Assembly: GCA_948477625.1 (NCBI GenBank)
Contig: CAOLNK010000011.1
Span: 1 to 17,366, forward strand
DNA from: an uncultured Candidatus Saccharibacteria bacterium
GTDB lineage: Bacteria; Patescibacteriota; Saccharimonadia; Saccharimonadales; Saccharimonadaceae
Direction of reading: 5' to 3'
Length of the DNA: 17,366 bases
Part shown: piece after piece, positions 1 through 7,629 of the stretch
Layout: each line of letters starts with the position of its first letter
Position numbering within the stretch: the stretch's first letter is position 1
Program-made: the position numbers and the translations under genes
The notes under the pieces: generated by a model
What the model saw: the letters and a program-made list of their open reading frames with translations, nothing else
The model's database searches: none
Told to the model about the DNA's origin: nothing

Positions 1-51
1 CGCTACGCCGGTTTCCCCCTCCGCTGCCTTAGTACTGTATTAGACATGTAG
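1..51 (+). CDS. 3' end of FISUMP-domain surface protein (partial, copy 1)
   Basis: Only the last 16 codons and the TAG stop are present; the gene enters from outside the window. The reading ends RYAGFPLRCLSTVLDM. The G-(F/R)-(P/S)-(L/V)-R-C-L ending is the usual C-terminus of FISUMP domains, which occur on secreted or surface proteins and are thought to have a C-type-lectin-like fold (family knowledge). What makes this call firm is that the same tail recurs in frame at 14150-14186 and on the minus strand at 17330-17366, identical from the CCCCC run to the stop. The three codons just before it (TAC, GCC, TTC) differ from the 14.1-kb copy (TGG, GGC, CGC). Nothing can be said about the N-terminal part. 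Confidence 0.6.
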   Translation, partial: RYAGFPLRCLSTVLDM

Positions 52-55
52 AGTG
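15..55 (+). repeat. FISUMP 3'-end repeat, copy 1
   Basis: A 41-nt segment from the five-C run through the stop codon to AGTG. It is identical to 14150-14190. Its first 37 nt are identical to the reverse complement of 17330-17366. It begins with a C-rich 14-mer (CCCCCTCCGCTGCC) followed by a more AT-rich part that encodes STVLDM and the stop. Confidence 0.9.
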
Positions 56-88
56 AATAGGGAAACGTAAGGATTTTGCATAAAAATC

Positions 89-116
89 TTGTGATTTAGC
101 AGATTTTTGCTATAAT
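89..116 (+). promoter_or_regulatory. Promoter of the RNase J gene
   Basis: An extended -10 box TGCTATAAT ends at 116. A weak -35 (TTGTGA, 89-94) lies 16 bp upstream. The predicted start near 123 gives a leader of about 43 nt, with AAAAGG just before the ATG at 166. Confidence 0.7.
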
Positions 117-165
117 AGAGATAGCTAGAAGGACTTCAGGGGGATAAATTAACGGAAAAGGAAAT

Positions 166-2334
166 ATGGTTAGTAAGCAAGAAAATGAGCGTCGTGCGCG
201 CTTGATGAAGATGCGCGATGAACGCTTACCGGATATCAAAAAACAGTTTGAAGAGGCGCAAAAACGCAATTTTAATAGTAATTTTGCGGATGGGGGCAAA
301 GATGCGAAGTTAGTGCGCAAAGCTAGTGCTAAAAGCACCTCTAGAGGTGCAGAGAAGACTGCTAAGGCTCCTTCACAGAGAAAGAGCGGTGGTAAGGCAT
401 CTCAGACCAAAGGTGGCCCTAAGGGGCAAAAAGCGGCCTCTGCGGCGCAAAATAAGAAGGTCGGTTTGGGTGTTTCGGTGCGTAAGGGGGAAATGGTTCA
501 TCATCAGCGAATGCTATCGCAAGATGTGAATGCGCAGGCGACGCAACATATCATCGGGATTCCAGTGAATAAGAGTCGCTATAATGGCTATGATGGACAA
601 CAGGTAACAAGTGCGATGCTGAAAGCGGCGCGCCCCGACCCAGAAGCGGTGCGGATTATTCCTATGGGTGGCGTGGGTGAGTTTGGTATTGGTAAAAACA
701 TGACTATTATCGAATATAAAGGCGAAATTGTCTTAGTGGATATGGGATCATTATTTGCGGGGCCGGATTATCCGGGCGTGAACTACATGGTGCCAGATAT
801 TCAGTATCTAGAAGACAATAAGGATAAGGTGAAAGCAATTTGTTTTACACACGCACACTTGGACCATATCGGGGCGTGCCGGCATTTGTTACCTAAGTTT
901 AATCCGTTGACGCCGATTTATGCGACGCCGTTTACGATTGGCATGATTCAAAAGCAGATGTCGGAGCTAGACGCCGTGCCAGAACTGAACTATCAGCCAA
1001 CTGATCCGCTTAAGCATGAACAGATTAAGGTGAGTGAACATCTGAGTATTGAGTTTATTCATACCTTGCACTCAATTCCGGGGAATGCGGCGATTGTAGT
1101 ACGGACACCAAACGGGGCAATTTATCTCTCTGGTGACTGGCGTCACGAGAATAATCCGCTGGGTGTGCAGACTGATTATGAACGGATTGACGAGATTGTG
1201 AAGAAGGAAGGCATTACCTTGATGCTGAACGAGAGCACGAACATTGATAGCCCGGGGCGGCATCCACATTCGGAATATGATGTGGGTGAGAATTTGGGCC
1301 GCGTGATGGACCATTATGCGAATGGCCGGGTGATTGTGAGTTGTTTCTCGAGCCAGGTGAAGCGGATTGAGCTGATTTTGAACGAAGCGGCAAAGCGCGG
1401 GCGCAAAGTGGCGTTTGCTGGATTCTCGATGATCAACAACATCGAGGTGGCGCTGAGAGCTGGGGTGATTAAGATTCCAAAGAATACTATCATGAAGATG
1501 GAAGACATCGTAAAATTGCCAGACGATAAGATTACGGTGGTGTGCACGGGCTCGCAGGGTGAGATGAACGCGGTGTTGAACCGCATGGTGACGGGTGCGC
1601 ACAAGTATATTAAGATTAAAGCGAGTGATGTGATTGTTTTCTCGAGTAACCCAATTCCAGGGAACGAGCCGCACGTGGTGGGTGTAGTAGATGGATTGTT
1701 GCGTGAAGGCGCGCAGGTGATGCAAAACGGCAAGACGCATATTACGAACTTGGGCCCATTACACCTTTCAGGGCATGCATACTATGAAGACCACGTGGAT
1801 TTCTTAGAGCGAACCAAGCCACTGAACTATTTACCGTATCACGGTGAGTTCTATATGTTGGAACATAATGCTGAGATGGCAGAGAATGTGATTGGGATTA
1901 GCCGAGACCGGATTTTGGTGGCGGACGATGGTGACGTGATCGAGCTGACATCGGAGAAGAAAATCCGCAAGAATGGTCGGATTCCGGTAGGGAACAAGTT
2001 GTTTGATGATGCGGATAAGCCGGTGCACGAGGCAGTGGTGAAGGACCGGATTCATATTTCGCGCGAAGGTATCTTTGTAATTGTATTGACGCTTTCCAAG
2101 AAAAATAATCGTTTGGTGAAGACGCCAGATATCGTGAGCCGTGCTTTTATTTATCTGGATAATTCGGAAGAATTGGTGGCGAAAATTCGACATTACCTGC
2201 GGGTGCGCACCGAGAAGTTGCAAGGCGATGATATGAAGGCGTTTAAGGAAGAAGTCAAGGAAGATGTGACGCATATCCTGTTTGATGCGACTGGACATAC
2301 GCCGATTGTGATTCCGGTGATAAATCGGGTATAA
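166..2334 (+). CDS. rnj: Ribonuclease J with long basic N-terminal extension
   Basis: A metallo-beta-lactamase/beta-CASP ribonuclease of 722 aa, the family of 5'-3' exo- and endoribonucleases that mature and degrade RNA in the cytoplasm. Residues 1 to about 160 are charged and low complexity, rich in K, A, G, S and Q, and probably disordered. The catalytic core starts near residue 162 (IIPMGGVGEFG). The metal-binding motif is THAHLDHIGA (H229, H231, D233, H234), where many homologues have THGHEDH. GDWRH is at 323-327, HLSGHA at 533-538 (H533, H537) and LPYHGEF near H559. The C-terminal part to 722 fits the usual dimerisation domain. Typical RNase J is about 555 aa, so the extra length is almost all N-terminal. 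The start at 166 has AAAAGG 5 nt upstream and a leader from the TATAAT at 111-116. Confidence 0.93.
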   Translation: MVSKQENERRARLMKMRDERLPDIKKQFEEAQKRNFNSNFADGGKDAKLVRKASAKSTSRGAEKTAKAPSQRKSGGKASQTKGGPKGQKAASAAQNKKVGLGVSVRKGEMVHHQRMLSQDVNAQATQHIIGIPVNKSRYNGYDGQQVTSAMLKAARPDPEAVRIIPMGGVGEFGIGKNMTIIEYKGEIVLVDMGSLFAGPDYPGVNYMVPDIQYLEDNKDKVKAICFTHAHLDHIGACRHLLPKFNPLTPIYATPFTIGMIQKQMSELDAVPELNYQPTDPLKHEQIKVSEHLSIEFIHTLHSIPGNAAIVVRTPNGAIYLSGDWRHENNPLGVQTDYERIDEIVKKEGITLMLNESTNIDSPGRHPHSEYDVGENLGRVMDHYANGRVIVSCFSSQVKRIELILNEAAKRGRKVAFAGFSMINNIEVALRAGVIKIPKNTIMKMEDIVKLPDDKITVVCTGSQGEMNAVLNRMVTGAHKYIKIKASDVIVFSSNPIPGNEPHVVGVVDGLLREGAQVMQNGKTHITNLGPLHLSGHAYYEDHVDFLERTKPLNYLPYHGEFYMLEHNAEMAENVIGISRDRILVADDGDVIELTSEKKIRKNGRIPVGNKLFDDADKPVHEAVVKDRIHISREGIFVIVLTLSKKNNRLVKTPDIVSRAFIYLDNSEELVAKIRHYLRVRTEKLQGDDMKAFKEEVKEDVTHILFDATGHTPIVIPVINRV

Positions 2335-2347
2335 TGTGGAATAAGCA

Positions 2348-2376
2348 TTGACTTTTTGGCAAAAGTGTGATACAAT
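2348..2376 (+). promoter_or_regulatory. Promoter of the secreted-protein gene
   Basis: TTGACT (2348-2353), a 17-bp spacer and TACAAT (2371-2376). The segment GTGTGATACAATGGA just around the -10 closely matches the promoter at 10256-10284. The predicted start at about 2383 gives a 126-nt leader to the ATG at 2509. That leader contains a small hairpin, GCAAA-CTT-TTTGC. Confidence 0.75.
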
Positions 2377-2508
2377 GGAGTTATGGGGTCAGATAATGAC
2401 TTCCATAGCTCCTTTTTGAATCTAGAAATCGCAAACTTTTTGCTGATGGTTGATGTTGGGGCTCATGGAACAAAATGGAAAAGTTCGAGAAGAAAGAGAG
2501 GAAATGAC

Positions 2509-2949
2509 ATGAGAAAGTGGAGAAGATTAAGGACGATGATGTTGGCGGTGGTGTTGATGGCAGTGCACTTGGTAACCCCGGTGATGGCAAAGGATTTACC
2601 TGAAGGTTATTTTTACCCAAAGCTTGACCCGGATACCGACTTGAAAGTGGAGATTGTGGGGGTTTATACCGCTTGGAATGAAGAACTGCCTGTAGGATTG
2701 AGAGCATCGCGTAGCAATATCTTGGGGTCTGACCGGAAAGTGATGTCTGGGAAGTATGTCGATTGTGTCGTAGCAATAGATTTACCTAGTGATGAAGAGT
2801 TTTATAATTTACAGGTATATTTGGTGACGGACTCGGCTTCTGACCAGCTGACAGCGAGAGTTGATGCAAAGCGTGATTTCGCTTCCAGTGAGGTTATTAG
2901 TGCGTACACGATTGCGGATTTGCAGTTAGATGATGACCGAACTAATTAG
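2509..2949 (+). CDS. Small secreted protein of unknown function
   Basis: 146 aa, not recognised. Residues 1-27 are a clear signal peptide: basic MRKWRRLR, a hydrophobic core MMLAVVLMAV, then VMA before a likely cleavage site at A27/K28. The mature part of about 119 aa is acidic, with one Cys and no visible membrane segment, so it is probably released or loosely attached outside the cell. The start at 2509 was chosen because GAGAGG lies 8 nt upstream and the signal peptide begins there. The frame stays open back to an ATG at 2383, but that would bury the signal peptide behind 42 residues. The gene has its own promoter and a strong terminator at 2958-2984, so it is transcribed alone between rnj and the clpC operon. 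Confidence 0.7.
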   Translation: MRKWRRLRTMMLAVVLMAVHLVTPVMAKDLPEGYFYPKLDPDTDLKVEIVGVYTAWNEELPVGLRASRSNILGSDRKVMSGKYVDCVVAIDLPSDEEFYNLQVYLVTDSASDQLTARVDAKRDFASSEVISAYTIADLQLDDDRTN

Positions 2950-2957
2950 TTCGGTGA

Positions 2958-2984
2958 GGGTGTCAGTTTTGCTGACACCCTTTT
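2958..2984 (+). terminator. Rho-independent terminator
   Basis: Perfect 9-bp stem GGGTGTCAG/CTGACACCC with a 5-nt TTTTG loop, followed by TTTT. It lies 8 nt after the secreted-protein stop and insulates the clpC promoter. Confidence 0.93.
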
Positions 2985-2991
2985 AAAATAC

Positions 2992-3018
2992 TTAGCACTC
3001 TTGACTTTTGAGTGCTAA
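2992..3018 (+). promoter_or_regulatory. CIRCE operator (HrcA site)
   Basis: Perfect TTAGCACTC-N9-GAGTGCTAA, the known binding site of the heat-shock repressor HrcA. The 9-bp spacer contains the -35 box of the clpC promoter, so a bound repressor would block RNA polymerase directly. Confidence 0.97.
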
Positions 3019-3029
3019 TCGAGTACAAT
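3001..3029 (+). promoter_or_regulatory. clpC operon promoter
   Basis: TTGACT (3001-3006), a 17-bp spacer and TACAAT (3024-3029). The clpC ATG at 3039 is only 9 nt after the -10 box, so the transcript should have a leader of about 3-4 nt and no Shine-Dalgarno. Confidence 0.9.
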
Positions 3030-3038
3030 AGACGTACT

Positions 3039-5528
3039 ATGGATAATGATTTTAGCGAAATGATGAATAAACTGTCGGAAAATGCGCGTTTTGCCTTGCA
3101 GAAAGCCGATATGTTCAGTAAGAAATATAACGGTGGTTATATAGGTACGGAACATATTTTGTTGGGGATTCTAGCGCAAGATATGTCGACTGGGGCACGG
3201 ATTTTGGCGCGTTTTGGCGTAGATTTGGATAAGGCGGAGAAAGCTTTGGGACAAGAGGCGGCGGAGGTGAATACCGATTCGCCAATGGCGATGATGTCGC
3301 TCTCAGAGTCGGCTGTGCTGACAATTCGTATGGCGGGGCATTTTGCAGCGGAGCGGAATGTGTCTGCGATTGGCACGGAGTATCTGTTATTTGCCTTGCT
3401 AACACAACCAAATTCGCGTGGGGCGGTGTTACTAACGAAGATGGGGGCTGAGCATGATGATATTGTGAAGGCGCTTGAAGTGGAGATGGATACGCGGATG
3501 CAGCGTGAGCAAAATCAGAAAAAGAAGAAGGAATTTAAAAAGACGCCGCTCAAGTGGCTGAAACGGTTTGGTACGGATTTAACTGAGCTGGCGAAGGATG
3601 ATAAGTTGGATGCTGTGATTGGGCGTGACCGCGAGATTGAACGCGTGGTGACGGTGCTGAGCCGACGGACCAAGTCGAATCCGGTATTGATTGGTGAAGC
3701 CGGTGTAGGCAAGACTGCGATTGTAGAAGGTTTGGCGGAGCGTATGGTGAAGAATGATGTGCCAGGTGTGTTGGTGGGGAAGCGGATTATTCAGGTGGAT
3801 CTTTCGACAATGGTAGCTGGGACGAAGTTTCGAGGGGAATTTGAAGAGCGTATCAAGGGGGTGATTGATGAAGCGGTAGAGAATGATGGTGTGATTCTGT
3901 TTATTGACGAGTTGCACCTTTTGACTGGCGCGGGGGCAGGTGAAGGTTCGATGGATGCGGCGAATATTCTTAAGCCAGCCTTGGCGCGTGGACAGTTGCA
4001 GTTGATTGGTGCGACGACTTTGGATGAATATCGCAAAAATATCGAAAAGGATAAGGCACTGAGCCGGCGGTTTCAGACGGTGATGGTAGAGGAGCCGAGT
4101 CCAGAAGTGACGTTTAAGATTTTGAAGGGCGTAAAAGGCCATTACGAAAAACATCATGGGGTGGAAATTCCAGATGAGATGCTGGAAGTGGCGATTAATA
4201 TGTCGGGGCGATATATTAATGACCGCTTTATGCCGGATAAGGTGATTGACGTGATTGACGAAGCGGCGGCAATTGCGAAAGTGGCAGCAGATAAAAACGG
4301 CGGCTCGGAATATAAAAAACTGCGAGTGCAGCTCAAGGAAGCCGAAGATAAAATGGCGGAAATGGCCGAGAAAGAGGATTTTGAGGCGGCGGCGCTTTGC
4401 AAGACAAAGGCGGAGCAGTTGAAAGCGGAGCTAAAGAAGTTTAAGAAAAAGAGCGCGGAAGAAAAAATGCCAGTACTGAAGGAAGACGATTTGGCGTTGG
4501 CGGTGTCGCTGAAGACAGGGATTCCGGTATCGAAAGTGCATGGTTCGGAATTGCAGTTACTGAGTAAATTGGAAGACCATTTGAAAAAAGCGGTGATTGG
4601 TCAGAGCGAGGCGGTGACGGTGGTGTCGCGGGCGATTCGGCGTGGACGTAGTGGAATTGCCAATCCAAACCGGCCGATTGGTTCATTCCTATTTATGGGG
4701 CCAACAGGTGTGGGCAAAACTGAGTTGGCGCGGGTGATTGCGCGCGAAGTGTTTGGTGGCGAGAATGCTTTGATTAAAATCGATATGAGCGAATTTGGTG
4801 AAAAACATAATGTTTCACGGTTGGTGGGGGCGCCAGCGGGTTATGTGGGGTATGAAGATGGTGGGAAGTTGACTGAAGCGGTGCGCCGTCGGCCATATAG
4901 TGTGATTTTGTTTGATGAAATTGAAAAAGCACATCCAGATGTATTTAATATGTTGCTCCAAATTTTGGAAGATGGTGTACTGACGGATGGCCAGGGTAAT
5001 AAAGTGAAGTTTAATAATAGTGTCGTGATTTTGACTTCCAACTTGGGCGCGGGCGAGATGTATCGCGAGAGTGAGTTGGGCTTTGTAGCGAAAGATGCCA
5101 AGCAAAAGCGCGAGTTGAACGAAGAATATGAGGCTAGCAAAGAAACTGCGATGCGCGAGCTAAAGAAAGTGATGAAACCAGAGTTAATTAACCGGCTAGA
5201 TAGTATCACGGTGTTTCATCCTCTGACACACGATAATGTGGAGCGGATTTTTGACAATTTGTTAGAGGAGTTGCGCAAGCGCTTGGCGGCAAAGAAGTTG
5301 GGTTTGAAGATTACACCAGAGGTGAAGAAATATTTGATCGAGCGGGGATATGACCCGAAGAACGGCGCGCGTCCGCTTCGGCGAGTGATTGAGGACGAGG
5401 TGGAATCGTTGATTGCTGAGCAGATTATTGATGGGGCTTTGCAACCGGGTGATATTGCGGCGATTGGATTAAGCAAGAGTAACAAATCTGGTCAACGTAA
5501 ACTAACTTTTAAGGTGGTGCATGAATAA
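3039..5528 (+). CDS. clpC: AAA+ unfoldase ClpC (ClpP partner)
   Basis: 829 aa, a two-ring Hsp100 ATPase that unfolds proteins and feeds them to ClpP. A Clp N-terminal double repeat (residues about 1-150) contains GTEHILLGIL and GTEYLLFAL. D1 has Walker A GEAGVGKT (219-226, K225) and Walker B FIDELH (D290, E291). The short middle region at about 434-470 fits the UVR motif typical of ClpC rather than the long ClpB coil. D2 has Walker A GPTGVGKT (554-561) and Walker B LFDEIEKAH (D626, E627). An LGF tripeptide at 680-682 sits where ClpP-binding loops carry VGF or IGL. The start at 3039 is preferred; an in-frame GTG at 3012 lies inside CIRCE, upstream of the predicted transcription start. The gene overlaps the next one by 8 nt, indicating coupling. 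Confidence 0.96.
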   Translation: MDNDFSEMMNKLSENARFALQKADMFSKKYNGGYIGTEHILLGILAQDMSTGARILARFGVDLDKAEKALGQEAAEVNTDSPMAMMSLSESAVLTIRMAGHFAAERNVSAIGTEYLLFALLTQPNSRGAVLLTKMGAEHDDIVKALEVEMDTRMQREQNQKKKKEFKKTPLKWLKRFGTDLTELAKDDKLDAVIGRDREIERVVTVLSRRTKSNPVLIGEAGVGKTAIVEGLAERMVKNDVPGVLVGKRIIQVDLSTMVAGTKFRGEFEERIKGVIDEAVENDGVILFIDELHLLTGAGAGEGSMDAANILKPALARGQLQLIGATTLDEYRKNIEKDKALSRRFQTVMVEEPSPEVTFKILKGVKGHYEKHHGVEIPDEMLEVAINMSGRYINDRFMPDKVIDVIDEAAAIAKVAADKNGGSEYKKLRVQLKEAEDKMAEMAEKEDFEAAALCKTKAEQLKAELKKFKKKSAEEKMPVLKEDDLALAVSLKTGIPVSKVHGSELQLLSKLEDHLKKAVIGQSEAVTVVSRAIRRGRSGIANPNRPIGSFLFMGPTGVGKTELARVIAREVFGGENALIKIDMSEFGEKHNVSRLVGAPAGYVGYEDGGKLTEAVRRRPYSVILFDEIEKAHPDVFNMLLQILEDGVLTDGQGNKVKFNNSVVILTSNLGAGEMYRESELGFVAKDAKQKRELNEEYEASKETAMRELKKVMKPELINRLDSITVFHPLTHDNVERIFDNLLEELRKRLAAKKLGLKITPEVKKYLIERGYDPKNGARPLRRVIEDEVESLIAEQIIDGALQPGDIAAIGLSKSNKSGQRKLTFKVVHE

Positions 5529-6501
5529 TAAGCCGAAGAGTTTTTGGCAAAGATATGCGTGGGCGGGGGTGGTAGTATTATGTTTGGCGACTTATGCGGT
5601 TTTGCAGTCGCCATGGTTGATGGACACCTTGAAAGGTTGGGGGTATGAGCCAGCGGAGAAGGTGGTAGCGATTGAGTCAGATTTGCAGCTGACGGCGGCG
5701 GGGCGGCGCATTTTTGCGGCGACCCGCCCGACCGTCGAGGGGAGCAGGGAATTTAATGAGCATTGTGATAGTCACGATGCGGAAATTTCGTTGTTAGGTT
5801 GCTACATCGACGGTCGAATTTATATTTATGAAATAGAGCTCGCGCAGTTGGCTTCGGCAAATAAGGTGACTGCAGCACATGAGTTGCTACATGCGGTGTG
5901 GGAACGCATGGGTGAGAGCGAGCGCCGCCAGGTGTCGGGGTGGTTGGACCAAGTATATAACGAACGGCGTGAATGGTTTGAGGGTGAGCTGGAAGTTTAT
6001 GATGCAGAAGATCGTCGCGAGGAAATTTATGCGCGTGCGGGTACTAAGTTGGCTGATCTGCCGGATGAATTAGAAAATCATTATGCCAAGTATTTCCAAA
6101 ATCGGGCGGCAATTGTGCAGTTTTATCAAGATTATGAAGCACCGTTTTTAGCTTTGCAACTAGAGATGGAAGAATTGTTTGATCAGATACAGGCGGTGAG
6201 CGAAGAGGTTGAATTGGGGCGCGAAACTTATTTACGAGATTTAGAGAAATTGGATGCCAAAATTGATCAGTTTAATGCTTGTGCGGAGACGGCGGGATGT
6301 TTTGTAAGCCAGGCGGAGTTCACGCGGCAACGACAGGCGCTTTTGGCGGAGCGTGAGCATCTGGAAGCTGTAAGGGCAGAGTTGAATGAGAAGATTGCGC
6401 AAAATAACCAGCGGATTCAAGATTATCGCGAGCGACAGTTGCAACTAGGTGAATTAAATAATGCAATGAATTCTAATATTGAATTAGTAGAAACGATATG
6501 A
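5521..6501 (+). CDS. Membrane-anchored HExxH protein with C-terminal coiled coil (putative metalloprotease)
   Basis: 326 aa. A basic N-terminus and one membrane helix (about residues 13-32) predict an N-in, C-out anchor. The outside domain carries AAHELLHAVWERM with HELLH at 120-124, a zincin-type HExxH motif. An EE pair at 167-168 in REEIYARAGTK could supply the third, gluzincin-type metal ligand. Residues about 205-315 are a long charged coiled coil with a Cys pair in ACAETAGC, and two more Cys lie near residues 82 and 93; disulfides would suit an extracellular position. The start overlaps the clpC stop by 8 nt, and clpP follows 24 nt later. It is therefore part of the CIRCE-controlled operon, which suggests a stress or protein-quality role in the envelope. 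Substrate and activity are unknown; the protease call rests on the motif alone. Confidence 0.75.
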   Translation: MNNKPKSFWQRYAWAGVVVLCLATYAVLQSPWLMDTLKGWGYEPAEKVVAIESDLQLTAAGRRIFAATRPTVEGSREFNEHCDSHDAEISLLGCYIDGRIYIYEIELAQLASANKVTAAHELLHAVWERMGESERRQVSGWLDQVYNERREWFEGELEVYDAEDRREEIYARAGTKLADLPDELENHYAKYFQNRAAIVQFYQDYEAPFLALQLEMEELFDQIQAVSEEVELGRETYLRDLEKLDAKIDQFNACAETAGCFVSQAEFTRQRQALLAEREHLEAVRAELNEKIAQNNQRIQDYRERQLQLGELNNAMNSNIELVETI

Positions 6502-6525
6502 TGATAAAATAAGTAAAGGAGAATT

Positions 6526-7113
6526 ATGAAAAACTATTTAGTACCAACCGTGATTGAAGAAACTAGCAAAGGCGAGCGGGCGTTTGATATTTATTCGCGT
6601 TTGCTCAAGGAGCGAATTGTGTTTATGGGTGATCAAGTGACGCCGGAGACGGCAAATTTGGTGGTAGCACAGTTGCTATTTTTGGCGAGCGAAGACCCGA
6701 AACGTGATATTAAACTTTACATCAACTCTCCTGGTGGGTCGGTGTATGATGGCCTTGCGATTATTGACACGATGAATTATATTGGACCGGATGTGCAGAC
6801 GATTGGTATTGGCTTGCAGGCGTCGATGGGGGCGATGTTGCTGAGCTCAGGCGCGAAGGGGAAGCGGTTTATTTTGCCAAATGCTCGGGTAATGATTCAT
6901 CAGCCATCGTACGGTACGGGGCAGGCTAAAGTGACCGACCAAGAAATTGAATTACGAGAAGGTTTATACTTGAAGAAGCGTTTGGTGGAGATTTTGGCGA
7001 AGAATACGGGCAAAGATCCTGAGCAAGTGGAAAAAGATATGGACCGCGATAACTGGATGAGCGCGGAGGAAGCCCTAAAGTATGGCATTGTCGATGAGAT
7101 TATTGACAAATAA
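6526..7113 (+). CDS. clpP: ATP-dependent Clp protease proteolytic subunit ClpP
   Basis: 195 aa, the normal ClpP length. It is a barrel-forming serine peptidase that degrades proteins delivered by ClpC. The catalytic triad is visible: S100 in QASMGA, H125 in MIHQPS and D175 in DRDNWMSAEEA. INSPGGSVYDGLAI and the C-terminal YGIVDEII are typical. The residue before the nucleophile segment is L97, where many homologues have GQAASMG; this is a mild variation. AAAGGAG lies 5 nt before the ATG, so unlike clpC this gene is translated from a conventional ribosome-binding site inside the operon. It probably shares the CIRCE promoter, because no good promoter is seen between it and the upstream gene. 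Confidence 0.97.
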   Translation: MKNYLVPTVIEETSKGERAFDIYSRLLKERIVFMGDQVTPETANLVVAQLLFLASEDPKRDIKLYINSPGGSVYDGLAIIDTMNYIGPDVQTIGIGLQASMGAMLLSSGAKGKRFILPNARVMIHQPSYGTGQAKVTDQEIELREGLYLKKRLVEILAKNTGKDPEQVEKDMDRDNWMSAEEALKYGIVDEIIDK

Positions 7114-7131
7114 GCATAAGTGTGATAACAT
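7103..7131 (+). promoter_or_regulatory. Promoter of rnhA
   Basis: TTGACA (7103-7108), 17 bp, TAACAT (7126-7131). It overlaps the end of clpP. The predicted start falls on an ATG at 7138, 57 nt before the preferred rnhA start. Confidence 0.6.
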
Positions 7132-7194
7132 AGAGGTATGATGCGAATAGAGTTCGCGCGGTTGGGGTGTGATTCTAGTAAAAATGGAGGTAAG

Positions 7195-7617
7195 ATGACA
7201 AAGAAAGTTTTGTGGACGGATGGTAGTGCTAGCCCAAATCCAGGGCCGGGCGGGTTTGCCGTGTTGGAAAAGGGCAAGCCGGTGGCTTTAGGGCAGGAGC
7301 CGCAAACGACGAATATTCGGATGGAAGGCCGGGCGATGATTGCGGCGATTGAATATGCAAAAGGTGAGCCGTGTGAGATTCATAGCGATTCGGAATTTTG
7401 GATTAATGCGCTGACGAAGTGGGCGCCAGGTTGGGCACGCAATGGTTGGCGCAAAAAGTCTGGAGAAATTGCGAATTTGGATTTGGTACAAAAATTGTAT
7501 ACTTTATATCAAGAGAATCCTGTAGAATTGATTTGGGTGCGGGGGCACGTAGGTACAGCCGAGAATGAGCTGGCTGATGAGTGGGCTAACCGTGCGCGAC
7601 GGGGTGAAAGTTTGTAA
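7195..7617 (+). CDS. rnhA: Ribonuclease HI
   Basis: 140 aa. It cleaves the RNA strand of RNA-DNA hybrids. The four carboxylates and the histidine of the RNase HI site are present: D9 in TDGSASPNPGPGG, E44 in MEGRAMIAA, D65 in HSDSEF, H118 in VRGHVG and D128 in ELADEWAN. A basic WARNGWRKK segment (80-88) matches the substrate-handling region of the family. The start at 7195 follows GGAGG by 5 nt and gives the usual short N-terminus MTKKVLWTDGS. An in-frame ATG at 7138 coincides with the predicted transcription start and would add 19 unusual residues; a leaderless longer form cannot be excluded. The gene ends 12 nt from a convergent gene. Confidence 0.95.
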   Translation: MTKKVLWTDGSASPNPGPGGFAVLEKGKPVALGQEPQTTNIRMEGRAMIAAIEYAKGEPCEIHSDSEFWINALTKWAPGWARNGWRKKSGEIANLDLVQKLYTLYQENPVELIWVRGHVGTAENELADEWANRARRGESL

Positions 7618-7629
7618 TCAGCTTCTGGA

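Noticed and set aside
1072..1740. Long antisense ORFs within rnj and clpC
   Set aside because: They mirror G-rich coding strands, have His/Arg/Leu-rich unnatural composition and no start signals.
2383..2508. 42-residue N-terminal extension of the secreted protein from ATG 2383
   Set aside because: It would place the signal peptide in the middle of the protein; the ATG at 2509 has a ribosome-binding site.
3012..3038. Longer clpC start at GTG 3012
   Set aside because: It lies inside the CIRCE operator and upstream of the predicted transcription start; the ATG at 3039 gives the normal ClpC N-terminus.
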